A stretch of 64,000 nucleotides of DNA from Acidovorax temperans (GTDB lineage Bacteria > Pseudomonadota > Gammaproteobacteria > Burkholderiales > Burkholderiaceae_C), in NCBI RefSeq assembly GCF_006716905.1, contig NZ_VFPV01000001.1:870001-934000 (forward strand), given 5' to 3'. The position numbers and the translations under genes are program-made. Each line of letters begins with the position of its first letter. Within the stretch, counting starts at the first letter, position 1. The notes under the pieces were generated by a model, which saw only the letters and a list, made by a program, of their open reading frames with translations, made no database searches and was not told the origin of the DNA. Shown here piece after piece: positions 41,344 through 50,095 of the stretch.

Positions 41344-42918
41344 ATGAAACTGTCCAACCACTCCATCGGTGCACGCATGGCCACGGCCCTGGGCCTGGTG
41401 CTGGCCCTGCTGCTGGGCGCAGCGCTGTTCGGCATTGCCACGCTGTACCGCACGCTGGGTACCTACGACAGCACCGTGCTGCAACGCGTGGCGCAAGAGC
41501 GCGCCGTGAGCCGCATGGAAAGCGAGTTCAAGACCCAGGTGCTGGAGTGGAAGAACACGCTGCTGCGCGGCGAGGACTCGCGCAAGCGCGAACTGCACTG
41601 GGCTGCCTTCCAGGCCAGCGAAAAGCGCGTGGCCGACGCCGCCCGTGCGCTGGAGCCGCAACTGAGCGACGCCAACGAACGTGCCGCGCTGCAGAAGTTC
41701 ACCGACGCCCACGCGCAGATGGCACAGGGCTATCGCAAGGGGTTTGAGGTGTTCCAGTCGCTCGGCTTTGTGCCCGCAGCGGGCGATGCCGACGTGGCCG
41801 ACATCGACCAGGGCCCGGCCAAGCTGCTCACGGCGCTGAGCGAGCAAGTGGCCGCCAGCAGCGCCGCCATTGCCCAGGCGGCCGCGCAGGATGCGCGCAA
41901 CGCGCTGGTCAGCAGCTTGGTGGCGCTGGGCCTGGTGACGGGCCTGGGCGTGCTGGCCGGGCTGGTGCTGACGCGCTCGGTGGTGCGGCCACTGCGCGAG
42001 GCGGTATCGGTTGCGCACAAGGTGGCGGCGGGCGATTTGACTTCGGACATTCCGCTGGACGGGCAGGACGAGCCCGCCCGGCTGCTGCAGGCCCTCAAGG
42101 CCATGCAGGACAACCTGGAGAACGTGGTCTCGGGCGTGCGCAGCAGCGCCGAAAGCGTGGCCAGCGCCAGCGCAGAGATTGCGCAGGGCAATGCCGACCT
42201 GAGCGCGCGCACAGAGCAGCAGGCCAGCTCGCTGGACGAAACCGCAGCCTCCATGCAGCAACTGCAGACCACGGTGCAGCAAAACGCTGCCACGGCCCAG
42301 CGCGCCAGCGACCTGGCCCGCAATGGCTCGGCCGTGGCAGAGCGCGGCGGCGCGGTGGTGGAGCAGATGGTGCAGGTGGTGCAAGGCATTCAAGACACCT
42401 CGCGCCGCATTGCCGACATCACCGGCGTGATCGATTCGATTGCCTTCCAGACCAACATCCTCGCACTGAACGCGGCCGTGGAGGCTGCCCGTGCGGGCGA
42501 GCAAGGCCGGGGCTTTGCCGTGGTGGCCAGCGAGGTGCGCAACCTGGCCACGCGCAGCGCGGGCGCCGCGCAAGAGATCAAGACCCTGATCCAGGCCAGT
42601 GTGGAGCGGGTGCAGGCAGGCTCCGAGCTGGCCCACAACGCCGGTGGCACCATGGCCGAAGTGGTGTCGTCCATTCGCAGCGTGAGCGAGCTGATGCAGG
42701 AAATCAGCCACGCCAGCAGCAGCCAGACCAACGACATGCTGAACGTGACCCAGGCCATCGTGCGCATGGACGAAGCCACGCAGCAAAACGCCGCCCTGGT
42801 GGAAGAAAGCGCGGCCGCAGCCGGCAGCCTGAGCACCCAGGCGCGCGAGCTGGTGCAGGCCGTGGCCGTGTTCCGCCTGCGCCGCCAAGGCGGCCACGCC
42901 ACCGCCTTGCTGCGGTAA
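41344..42918 (+). CDS. Methyl-accepting chemotaxis protein
   Basis: 524 aa receptor. TM1 spans about 10-32 ([20 protein letters not shown]). A periplasmic four-helix sensor follows (about 35-185), then TM2 (about 190-212, [20 protein letters not shown]). A HAMP domain leads to the cytoplasmic signalling hairpin with [20 protein letters not shown]. No C-terminal NWETF-type CheR-binding pentapeptide is seen; the protein ends GGHATALLR. The IS200 copy begins 6 bases after its stop codon, so the gene is complete but its native 3' region is gone. Confidence 0.93.
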   Translation: MKLSNHSIGARMATALGLVLALLLGAALFGIATLYRTLGTYDSTVLQRVAQERAVSRMESEFKTQVLEWKNTLLRGEDSRKRELHWAAFQASEKRVADAARALEPQLSDANERAALQKFTDAHAQMAQGYRKGFEVFQSLGFVPAAGDADVADIDQGPAKLLTALSEQVAASSAAIAQAAAQDARNALVSSLVALGLVTGLGVLAGLVLTRSVVRPLREAVSVAHKVAAGDLTSDIPLDGQDEPARLLQALKAMQDNLENVVSGVRSSAESVASASAEIAQGNADLSARTEQQASSLDETAASMQQLQTTVQQNAATAQRASDLARNGSAVAERGGAVVEQMVQVVQGIQDTSRRIADITGVIDSIAFQTNILALNAAVEAARAGEQGRGFAVVASEVRNLATRSAGAAQEIKTLIQASVERVQAGSELAHNAGGTMAEVVSSIRSVSELMQEISHASSSQTNDMLNVTQAIVRMDEATQQNAALVEESAAAAGSLSTQARELVQAVAVFRLRRQGGHATALLR

Positions 42919-42924
42919 ACGGCC

Positions 42925-43594
42925 CAGTAACCATCCCCCGGCAAAGCCGGGGGCATTCGGGATGTGAGCCGCTCAAAGCGGCTGTAAGGGGTCGCTAACG
43001 CGGCCCCTCATTCTTGGGGCCACCTATCGGTGGCTACTCACCTCCATAGACCGAGTTGGTCCAACCTCTCGTCTTCCTTCTCCTGGTTTCGGATGTACTC
43101 CCGTATCACCGCTTCGTCGCGTCCCACCGTCGAGACGAAGTACCCTCGCGCCCAGAAGTGCTGACCCACGAAGTTGCGCTTTCGCTCTCCGTACACCCGC
43201 GCAAGGTGGATTGCGCTCTTGCCTTTGATAAAGCCCACCACCTGCGACACCGAGTACTTCGGTGGGATCGACAGCATCATGTGCACGTGATCGGGCATCA
43301 GATGCCCCTCTTCAACCCTGCATTCCTTTTGCGCGGCCAACTTTCTGAATACCTCACCCAGGTGTTCGCGTAGCTGCTTGTACAGCGTTCGCCTTCGACA
43401 CTTGGGGATGAAGACCACGTGATATTTGCAATCCCAGGCCGTGTGACTCAAACTTTCATACTTGTCCATCGTGTTTCTTCCTTTCGTTTGCTTGGCGGCT
43501 CACGATTGAAAGTCTCTACGGTGGACAACCTCCTGAAAAGTCAAACTTCTACTGCCTCCCCGGCAGAGCCGGGGGGCCTCCTTTTGGTAGCTAG
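42925..43594 (-). mobile_element. IS200/IS605-family element, copy 2
   Basis: 670 bp identical to copy 1, same orientation, 16,800 bases downstream. It inserted immediately after the chemotaxis receptor gene and abuts intergenic repeat copy C. The terminal hairpins are intact. Confidence 0.92.
43038..43469 (-). CDS. tnpA: IS200-type transposase TnpA, copy 2
   Basis: 143 aa, identical to the product at 26238-26669: HUH motif in MPDHVHMMLSI and catalytic Tyr in REYIRNQEKEDER. Apparently functional. Confidence 0.95.
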   Translation of the reverse strand: MDKYESLSHTAWDCKYHVVFIPKCRRRTLYKQLREHLGEVFRKLAAQKECRVEEGHLMPDHVHMMLSIPPKYSVSQVVGFIKGKSAIHLARVYGERKRNFVGQHFWARGYFVSTVGRDEAVIREYIRNQEKEDERLDQLGLWR

Positions 43595-43655
43595 CTCACT
43601 TTTTCATAGCTGCCAGCGCTTGCCAGATAAGCGCTGGAGGCCTAAAAGGCTTTAA
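43595..43655 (-). repeat. Two-hairpin intergenic repeat, copy C
   Basis: Read on the minus strand: CCTCCAGCGCTTATCTGGC, AAGCGCTGG, then CAGCTATGAAAAAG. The second hairpin is truncated where the IS200 abuts it. It lies between IS200 copy 2 and the IS1111-group element. Confidence 0.7.
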
Positions 43656-43675
43656 GAACCTTATATGGACGCCCC

Positions 43676-43933
43676 GAATAAGCCAAGCCCTCACTCACTG
43701 CTGCCAAGAAGGTAAAGATTGCACCCGTATATCCGGACTTGTTGTGGCGCGAGCCACGGTCCCTGATGGGAATCGCTGGTGGAGGTCCTATCGGTTCAAC
43801 GCACTCCAAGTGCCACGTTCTTATCGGATTTCATCCACCACGGTCTGACCTGTCTTGCCATCACTTCATGATTGCTTGAGCAATCGGTTGGTTTTCTCCC
43901 GCTCCTCGTTCTTGTCGTGCCGGCGCTAGTTGC
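43676..43933 (-). ncRNA. Candidate bridge RNA region of the IS1111-group element
   Basis: 258 bases downstream of the transposase stop, noncoding in all frames by inspection, inside the subterminal repeat. It contains local inverted segments such as CCGATTG-CTCAAG-CAATC near 43873-43889. In the IS1111 group this is where the target- and donor-specifying bridge RNA is expected. The location is inferred from family layout; no structure was computed. Confidence 0.45.
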
Positions 43934-44983
43934 TCAGACCGACTCTCGTACGTAGCCCGGCTCGTAGCTCCTGTCATGCGCGAGCAACGCCCACACGATG
44001 CGGGCATTCTTGTTGGCCAGCGCCACCGCCGCTACGTTCTTGTTGCGCCGCTGCAGCACACCATTGAGCCAGCCACACTGCGCGCTGCCCTGGCCTTGGT
44101 GCTGGTCTTTTTTCTGGGCGTGATAGATCACCGAGCGCGCTCCGTGAATCAGCAAGGTGCGCAAATACGTGTCGCCCCGTTTGCTGATACCCAGCAGGTT
44201 TTGTTTGCCCCCGCTGGAGTGTTGGCGTGGCACCAGCCCTAGCCAGGCTGCCACCTGCCTGCCATCCTTGAAGTTCTTTGCATCCCCCAGAGATGCCACC
44301 AATGCGCAGGCCGTGATGGGGCCAATGCCGGGGATCTGCCCGAGTTTGCGACTCAAGTCGCTTTGGCGGTGCCAGGCCACGATTTGTGCCTCCAGCTCCT
44401 GCACCTGGCAGTCAAGCTCCTTGAGGTGCTCGAGCAGACGTTGTATCAACAGTCTAAACACGCCGGGCAACTCGTTGGCTGCATCCTCAATGAGCATTGG
44501 CACCCGTTGGGTAATGTGGCCTATGCCTTGGGGAACGATCACCCCAAACTCGGCCAGCAGGCCCCGGATCTGGTTGGCCTGTGCAGTGCGGGCCTTGACA
44601 AAGCCCTGGCGCACCCGGTGCAGGGCCAGCACGCCTTGCTGCTCCACGTTCTTGATCGGTACGAAGCGCATGCTCGGGCGGGTGACGGCTTCGCAGATGG
44701 CAGCCGCATCGGCTGCATCGTTCTTGTTGGTCTTGACGTAGGGCTTGACGAACTGGGGTGCCATCAGGCGCACGGTGTGGCCCATGCCCTGAAGCTTGCG
44801 CGCCCAGTGGTGGGCGCTGCCGCAGGCTTCCATGCCAATCAGGCAGGGCGGCAGGTTCACGAAGAAGGCAGCCATCTGTTCGCGCTTGAGCGGCTTGTTG
44901 AACACGGCTTTGCCGTGCTCATCCACGCCGTGGACCTGGAACACATTCTTGGCCAAATCGATGCCAATGGTTGTAATCTTCAT
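43934..44983 (-). CDS. IS110-family transposase (IS1111 group)
   Basis: 349 aa recombinase. The N-terminal RuvC-like DEDD domain begins MKITTIGIDLAKNVFQVHGV; a further acid is in TNKNDAADAAAICEAV. The C-terminal Tnp20 domain has IPGIGPITACALVASLGDA and VPRQHSSGGKQNLLGI, where the catalytic Ser is expected. The start is the ATG at 44983; the frame is open upstream to 45067 through the inverted repeat. Bridge-RNA-guided transposition is known for the family; activity of this copy is untested. Confidence 0.93.
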   Translation of the reverse strand: MKITTIGIDLAKNVFQVHGVDEHGKAVFNKPLKREQMAAFFVNLPPCLIGMEACGSAHHWARKLQGMGHTVRLMAPQFVKPYVKTNKNDAADAAAICEAVTRPSMRFVPIKNVEQQGVLALHRVRQGFVKARTAQANQIRGLLAEFGVIVPQGIGHITQRVPMLIEDAANELPGVFRLLIQRLLEHLKELDCQVQELEAQIVAWHRQSDLSRKLGQIPGIGPITACALVASLGDAKNFKDGRQVAAWLGLVPRQHSSGGKQNLLGISKRGDTYLRTLLIHGARSVIYHAQKKDQHQGQGSAQCGWLNGVLQRRNKNVAAVALANKNARIVWALLAHDRSYEPGYVRESV

Positions 44984-45074
44984 GGTGGACGCTCCTGCTC
45001 GTTGAGGTGGAAAAACTGACATCTCCACTGTGGCACTTTCGATGCCGTTTAGGGTGGGGGCGTCCATCCCATTG

Positions 45075-45358
45075 GTTCAATATCTTTTTGGAGATTGCAT
45101 TGGAGTGCAATCGGGACGAGTGGATGCTTCGGGTGCGCCGCATGGGCTGGTGCCCATGCAAGCAGCCGAGGCGCCAAAGCTCCAAGTTCATCGGCCCGAT
45201 TTCACTCCAACCCTTCGGGCAAGTGCCTTGCCGGGCGGTCTGCGTTGTTGCACCGCTTGCCAATAGCACGGGCTATTGGCGGCGCGCTGCGCCTAGCAGC
45301 CCATCCCCTAGCCGGGCGCCCGGCAAGGCACTTGTGCAACTCCAAGAAGATATTGAAC
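45075..45358. repeat. 284-bp structured palindromic segment (element E3)
   Basis: Noncoding. The outer arms GTTCAATATCTTTTTGGAG (45075-45093) and 45340-45358 are complementary at 18 of 19 positions. The inner arms AAGTGCCTTGCCGGGCG (45221-45237) and 45317-45333 are perfectly complementary over 17 bp. A further hairpin GCCAATAGC-acgg-GCTATTGGC sits at 45259-45280. The IS1111-group element ends 7 bases to its left. It fills most of the 397-base gap between the transposase gene and the broken tctC-like gene. Nature unknown; it could be a MITE or a structured RNA locus. Confidence 0.65.
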
Positions 45359-45380
45359 AGGTTCTAAGCCCTGGAACCGC

Positions 45381-46492
45381 TCAATCCAGCTTCACGTTGG
45401 CGTTTTTCACCAGCTGCGCCATGCGCGCGGCTTCGCTGCGGAAGAAGGCGGCAGCGGCATCGGGCGGGGTGAGCTTGATTTCGTAGCCCTGGGCGACGAG
45501 CGCATCGCGCGCTTCGGGCATCTCCATCGCTGCCTTGAAGGCGTTGTACAGCCGGGCCAGCTCGGTCTTGGGCAGGCCGGCAGGGGCCACGGGGGCAATC
45601 CAGCCGTCCAGCTCGTAGGCGGGCAGGCCCTGCTCGGCAATGGTCGGCACGCCGGGCAGCGAGACCACGCGCGTGCTGGTCGTCACGCCCATGGCCCGCA
45701 GTGCGCCCGACTTGATGTGCGCCGCCGCAGGGGCCACCGCCACCACCGCCAGCTGCACCTGGCCGCCCAGCACGTCGTTCATCAGCGGGCCCATGCCCTT
45801 GTAAGGGATGTGCTGAATGGCCAGCTTGGCCTGGTCCACAAACATGGCCGCGCCCAGGTGCAGGATGGTGCCGTTGCCCGATGAGCCGTAGTTGAGCACC
45901 CCCGGTTTGGACTTGGCGTAGGCGATCAGCTCCTGCACATTCTTGGCCGGCACGGAAGGGTGCGCTACCAGCACAAAGGGCGTGGCACCGATGATGGTGA
46001 TGGGCGTGATGTCGGCCAGCGAATCGAACGGAATGTTCTTGTACACGCTGGGGTTGACCACGTGGTTGTTGGACACCACACCGATCACCGAGCCGTCCCA
46101 GAACCTGCTCGCCGCCTTTTTGCAGCTGTAAAAAGGCGGCGAGCAGGTTCATGCGCGCGCACGATCTGCGTGGTGCCGGTGATGCCACCCGCGCCGGGCA
46201 GGTTTTCGATCACCACCGGCTGGCCCAGCGCCTTGGCCAGGCTGTTGCTGATGGCGCGGATGGCGCCATCGGCCCCCGAGCCCGCAGACAGCGGCAGGAT
46301 GATGCGCAGGGGCCGGTCGCCCAGGCTCTGGGCCCGCACCAGGCCCAAGGGTGCCAGCGCTGCAGCGCCCAAGGCAGGCGCGCCAAAGCACAGGGCGCGG
46401 CGCCGGACGGGAGATGCCAGCGCGGAAGATGCTTCGCTGTCGCCAGCACCGGGGTGCCTAGAGCCTGTGGGTTGGAAGGTAGGTGTCGTCAT
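45381..46492 (-). pseudogene. Bug-family (TctC) binding protein gene, broken by a 50-bp palindrome
   Basis: The 5' part (46151-46492) encodes a signal region and the TctC start LRIILPLSAGSGADGAIRAI ... GGITGTTQIVRA. The 3' part (45381-46100) encodes DGSVIGVVSNNHVVNPSVYK through to the end. Between them a 50-bp palindrome (46101-46150) shifts the frame and brings an early stop (at about 46085). Removing exactly those 50 bases joins the parts in frame as ...IVRAHWDGSVIGVV..., about 320 aa, the normal family length. It is the last gene of the CoA-transferase/HMG-CoA lyase cassette and presumably supplied its transported substrate. Confidence 0.85.
46101..46150. repeat. 50-bp palindrome inserted in the tctC-like gene
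   Basis: GAACCTGCTCGCCGCCTTTT... is complementary to its own other half: 21-bp arms around a G-CAGCTG-T centre. No target duplication is visible, and exact removal restores the reading frame. No second copy was found in this window. Confidence 0.8.
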
Positions 46493-46582
46493 GGTCTTGT
46501 CTCCGTTGTTGTTGTGAATCAGGGGCTGGCAGGGCTCTGTCTGCCCGTCGTACCGGCCCGTTGCGCCTGCCCGTCGTACCTC

Positions 46583-47818
46583 TCAGGCCACGGCGCCCGC
46601 TTGCTGTAGCGCCTGCACCTGCTCGGGCGTGTAGCCCAGCTCTTGCATCAAAGCCGCCGTGTGCTGGCCCAACACCGGGGGCTGCAGGCGCACGCCCAGG
46701 CGCTGGCCGTCCATGGCCAGGGGCAGCAGCGTGGTGCGGGCGGTCTGCCCGGCGCGCTCGCCGTCGGGCAAAGTGATGTCGGCCAGGCCGCCAGTGGCGT
46801 TGAGGTGCGGGTCGTCCAGCAACTGCTCGGGCCGCGAGATGGGGGCGAACGGCAGGCCGTGCTTTTCAAAAATGGCGGCCAGTTCGGCCACGCTGTGGTT
46901 TGCCAGGCGTTGGCGCAGGTCAGGCATCAGCGTGGGGCGGGCGCGCACGCGGTCGTTGTTGGTGGCGAGCTGCGGGTTGGCCTTCAGGTCTGCATAGCCC
47001 ATGGCGTCGCAGAAGGTGACCCACTGCGCATCGCTCACGGCGGCCAGGAAGATCTGCTCGCCCTCTTTCACCGTGAACACGTCGTACAGCGCCCACGAGG
47101 AGATGCGGTCGGGCATGGGGGCGGCAGGCTTGCCCGTCACGGCGTACTGCATCATGTGCTGGCCGACGAGGAAGACGTTGTTCTCGAAGAGTGCCGAGTC
47201 CACCTCTTGCCCGCGCCCGGTGATGCCGCGCTGCATCAGCGCCGCCATGGCGCCAATCGCGCCAAACATGCCACCCATGATGTCGTTGACGCTGCTGCCT
47301 GCGCGCAGCGGGTCGCCGGGGCGGCCGGTCATGTAGGCCAGGCCGCCCATCATCTGCACCACTTCATCGAGCGCGGTGCGGTGCTCGTACGGCCCGGCCA
47401 GAAAGCCGGTGTGGTTCACGTAGATGAGGCGGGGGTTGATCTGCGACAGCGCGGCGTAATCCAGCCCGTACTTGGTCATCACGCCGGGCTTGAAGTTTTG
47501 CGCCACCACGTCGGCCGATGCGGCCAGCTTGTGGGCCACCTCCAGCGCTTCGGGGTTGCGCAGGTCCAGCGCAATGCTTTTCTTGTTGCGGTTGAACATG
47601 GGAAAGAAGCCCGCGCCAGCCCCCAACAGGTGGCGGGTGCGGTCGCCCTCCACGGGCTCGACCTTGATGACCTCGGCCCCCAGGTCGGCCAGCACCATGC
47701 CGCAGGTGGGGCCCATGACCATGTGGGTGAATTCAACGACCCGCAGGCCCGCCAAGGGCAAGGGGCGTGGGGACGATTTGGGCGATTCGGACGGGAAAGA
47801 AGAGGTGGTGCTTGTCAT
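46583..47818 (-). CDS. CaiB/BaiF (class III) CoA-transferase
   Basis: 411 aa. LAGLRVVEFTHMVMGPTCGM at the start and GDRTRHLLGAGAGFFPMFNR are family-typical. The catalytic Asp is expected in PLRAGSSVNDIMGGMFGAIG. Such enzymes move CoA between carboxylic acids, often from succinyl-CoA to a dicarboxylate. It is flanked by an HMG-CoA lyase gene 18 bases upstream and the broken binding-protein gene downstream. It probably activates the substrate that the lyase then cleaves. Confidence 0.9.
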   Translation of the reverse strand: MTSTTSSFPSESPKSSPRPLPLAGLRVVEFTHMVMGPTCGMVLADLGAEVIKVEPVEGDRTRHLLGAGAGFFPMFNRNKKSIALDLRNPEALEVAHKLAASADVVAQNFKPGVMTKYGLDYAALSQINPRLIYVNHTGFLAGPYEHRTALDEVVQMMGGLAYMTGRPGDPLRAGSSVNDIMGGMFGAIGAMAALMQRGITGRGQEVDSALFENNVFLVGQHMMQYAVTGKPAAPMPDRISSWALYDVFTVKEGEQIFLAAVSDAQWVTFCDAMGYADLKANPQLATNNDRVRARPTLMPDLRQRLANHSVAELAAIFEKHGLPFAPISRPEQLLDDPHLNATGGLADITLPDGERAGQTARTTLLPLAMDGQRLGVRLQPPVLGQHTAALMQELGYTPEQVQALQQAGAVA

Positions 47819-47836
47819 GGGTGAACGATACAGAAA

Positions 47837-48820
47837 TCAAACCGCTGCGGCGGCCAGGGTGGGCTGTGCGTGGCGGGGCAGGCCCGCCTGCCACAGGGCG
47901 CCGTGCAGGGTCTCGCCTGCCAGCCAGTCGGCTACGCGCTGGCGCAGCGCCAGCAGCGCGGGCACATCCACACCCGTGGTAACGCCCATGCGCTGCAGCA
48001 TGTATTCCAGGTCTTCAGTGGTGACGTTGCCGCTGGCACCGGGCGCGTGGGGGCAGCCGCCAATGCCCGCCAGGCAGGCATCAAAACGGGTGATGCCGGT
48101 TTGCCACGCCGCATAGGCGTTGGCCAGGCCCATGCCACGCGTGTCGTGAAAGTGCGCGCAGGCCAGCCGGTCGCCCACCAGGGCGCGGGCCTTGGCAAAC
48201 AGGCGCTGCACACTGGCCGGGTCGGCAAAACCCACGGTGTCGGCCAGGCTCACGCGGTCGGCGCCCGCATCGAGCAGGGCTTGCATCAGGCGCAGCACTT
48301 CGCTCTCAGCCACCTCGCCCTGCAGGGTGCAGCCAAAGGCGGTGCCCACACCGCCTTCGATCAGCGTGGCGCTGCCGGCCGCATCGCGCGCAGCGCGAAT
48401 GCGGGCCACCTCGGCCACCACCTCGTCAGGGGTCTTGCGCAGGTTGGCCAGGCTGTGGGCGTGGCTGGCCGATAGGGGCACAACCATCAGGTGGGCGCCA
48501 CATTCCAGCGCGCGCTCAGCCCCTCTCAGGTTGGGCACCAGCACCGACGCGCGCAGGCCCGGCAGCGTTTGCGCGTGGGCCAGCACCTCGGCGGTGTCGG
48601 CCAGCTGGGGCAGCAGGCGGGCGGGGACGAAAGAGCCCACCTCGATCTCGCGCTGCCCGGCGGCGTAGGCAGCGTTCACCCATTCAATCTTCTGCGCGGA
48701 GGGCAGCACGCGGGCGATGCTCTGCAAGCCATCGCGCAGGCCGACTTCACGCACCACGGCGTGGGTGGGGCCAGTGGCCGTAACGGCGGATGCGGGCCCG
48801 CCGGGTAAAGATGGGTTCAC
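47837..48820 (-). CDS. Hydroxymethylglutaryl-CoA lyase family protein
   Basis: 327 aa TIM-barrel lyase. It has VREVGLRDGLQSIARVLPSA with the catalytic Arg/Asp, the metal-binding HFHDTRGMGLANAYAAW and the signature GIGGCPHAPGASGNVTTEDL containing the active Cys. It cleaves HMG-CoA or a near analogue to acetyl-CoA and a keto acid. The start is a GTG at 48820 with a weak ribosome-binding site. First gene of the cassette, divergent from the LysR gene. No other leucine-degradation genes are adjacent, so a role in catabolism of an imported 3-hydroxy-dicarboxylate is more likely than leucine breakdown. Confidence 0.9.
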   Translation of the reverse strand: MNPSLPGGPASAVTATGPTHAVVREVGLRDGLQSIARVLPSAQKIEWVNAAYAAGQREIEVGSFVPARLLPQLADTAEVLAHAQTLPGLRASVLVPNLRGAERALECGAHLMVVPLSASHAHSLANLRKTPDEVVAEVARIRAARDAAGSATLIEGGVGTAFGCTLQGEVAESEVLRLMQALLDAGADRVSLADTVGFADPASVQRLFAKARALVGDRLACAHFHDTRGMGLANAYAAWQTGITRFDACLAGIGGCPHAPGASGNVTTEDLEYMLQRMGVTTGVDVPALLALRQRVADWLAGETLHGALWQAGLPRHAQPTLAAAAV

Positions 48821-48854
48821 AGGGCTGTCTCCGAAAGCGTTGGAAGCATGCAGG

Positions 48855-48881
48855 TGATTCTAGAAATTCCGTTTTGAATCA
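48855..48881. promoter_or_regulatory. Candidate LysR-type operator
   Basis: TGATTC and GAATCA separated by 15 bases form a dyad in the 111-base divergent intergenic region between the lyase and LysR genes. Placement and AT-richness suit an autoregulatory LTTR site; the classic T-N11-A core was not pinned down. Confidence 0.4.
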
Positions 48882-48931
48882 GAAAATCAATTTTGGAACC
48901 ATTATGATTCCCGAAAGGAACATCACAACCC

Positions 48932-49855
48932 ATGCGCGATCTTGATCTGCAAACCCTGCGCCTGTTTGCCGCCGTGTGCGACCAGCGCAGCATTGCGCGG
49001 GTGGCCGAGCAGGAGTCCATCGTGGGCTCGGCCATCAGCAAGCGGCTGGCCCAGCTGGAAGACACCGTGGGCACGCCACTGCTGCTGCGCAAGCGCCGGG
49101 GCGTGGTGCCCACCCCGGCGGGCGAGACGCTGCTGGAGCACGCCCGCACCATGCTGGCCAGCGTGGGGCAGATCGAGCGCGACATGGCCGCATATGCCAC
49201 CGGCACCCGGGGCCATGTGCGCATGCTGGTCACGGCCTCGGTCATGGCCGAATCGCTGGCCGATGATGTGGCAGCGTTCTTGCAAGACCCGGCCCACCGC
49301 AGCATCCAGATCAGCATGGAAGAGCGGGTGAGCCCCGACGTGGTGCAGGGCATCCGCGAGGGCAGCGCGTCCATCGGCATCTGCTGGGACGCCGCCGACC
49401 TGAGCGGCCTGCAAACCCGCAACTACCGCAGCGACCACCTGGCCATCGTGGCGCACGAGTCGCATCCCGTGGCGCAGCTACCCACCGTGCGCTTTGCCGA
49501 TGTGCTGAGTTACGAATTTGTGAGCATGCCCGCCCTGAGCGCGGTGCAGGTGCTGCTGGCGCGCGCAGCGGCGGTGGAAGGCAAGACGCTGGCCCACCGG
49601 GTGCTGGTGTCCAACTTTGACGCGGCCCTGCGCGTGGTGCGGGCCAACCTGGCCATCAGCGTGGTGCCGCGCGAGGTGGTAGCGCCGTTTGCGCAGACCG
49701 CCCCGGTGCGCGTCGTGCCGCTCAGCGATGCGTGGGCGCAGCGCCGGTTTGCGATTTGCTACCGCGACGAGCAGGCCCTTTCGCCTGCGGCCCAACTGCT
49801 GGTGCAGCACCTGGCGCGCGCATCGGCCCACGAGGCGCCAGAGGCGCTGGCGTAG
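48932..49855 (+). CDS. LysR-family transcriptional regulator
   Basis: 307 aa. The N-terminal winged HTH (LDLQTLRLFAAVCDQRSIAR, SAISKRLAQLEDTVGTPLLL) is followed by a periplasmic-binding-protein-like effector domain. It is divergently transcribed from the HMG-CoA lyase/CoA-transferase/binding-protein cassette and most likely controls it in response to the imported acid or its CoA ester. Confidence 0.92.
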   Translation: MRDLDLQTLRLFAAVCDQRSIARVAEQESIVGSAISKRLAQLEDTVGTPLLLRKRRGVVPTPAGETLLEHARTMLASVGQIERDMAAYATGTRGHVRMLVTASVMAESLADDVAAFLQDPAHRSIQISMEERVSPDVVQGIREGSASIGICWDAADLSGLQTRNYRSDHLAIVAHESHPVAQLPTVRFADVLSYEFVSMPALSAVQVLLARAAAVEGKTLAHRVLVSNFDAALRVVRANLAISVVPREVVAPFAQTAPVRVVPLSDAWAQRRFAICYRDEQALSPAAQLLVQHLARASAHEAPEALA

Positions 49856-49989
49856 CCTTCGCACCACACCCCCAGCCAGGGGCTAAACCACCCTGCACGG
49901 GGGCCCAGTGCCCTGCAAAATCCTGCTAAAAACAAGCCCCAAAATCACCGGTCTATGGCATATGCACATTGCCTTGTGAGCTACCAAAC

Positions 49990-50018
49990 TTGTAGCAAAA
50001 TGGGTTCCGCGCTATAGT
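49990..50018 (+). promoter_or_regulatory. Promoter of the HxlR-like gene
   Basis: TTGTAG (49990-49995), 17-base spacer, TATAGT (50013-50018). The -35 overlaps a hairpin GCTAC-caaactt-GTAGC (49980-49996). That hairpin resembles the second module of the intergenic repeat family, so the repeat may have supplied promoter sequence. Confidence 0.6.
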
Positions 50019-50095
50019 CTGAGCGCATTGGCGGGCCGCCCCGGCGCCCTGCTCCCAAATAACCGATCCAATACCTCGCGCAAGGAGAAGCATCC

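Larger units (their letters stand above)
43665..45067 (-). mobile_element. IS110-family element, IS1111 group
   Basis: Subterminal inverted repeats ATGGACGCCCC (43665-43675) and GGGGCGTCCAT (45057-45067) surround a DEDD transposase gene; the true tips probably lie a few bases outside. The 5' noncoding end is short (about 74 bases) and the 3' noncoding end long (about 258 bases). This is the layout of the IS1111 group, where the bridge RNA is encoded downstream of the transposase. No target duplication was identified. Confidence 0.85.

Noticed and set aside
41329-42897. 522-codon minus-strand open frame opposite the chemotaxis receptor
   Set aside because: His/Leu/Gly-rich shadow of a clear MCP gene.
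45007-45486. 159-codon plus-strand frame across E3
   Set aside because: Composition follows the palindromes and the antisense of the tctC-like gene; no ribosome-binding site or similarity.
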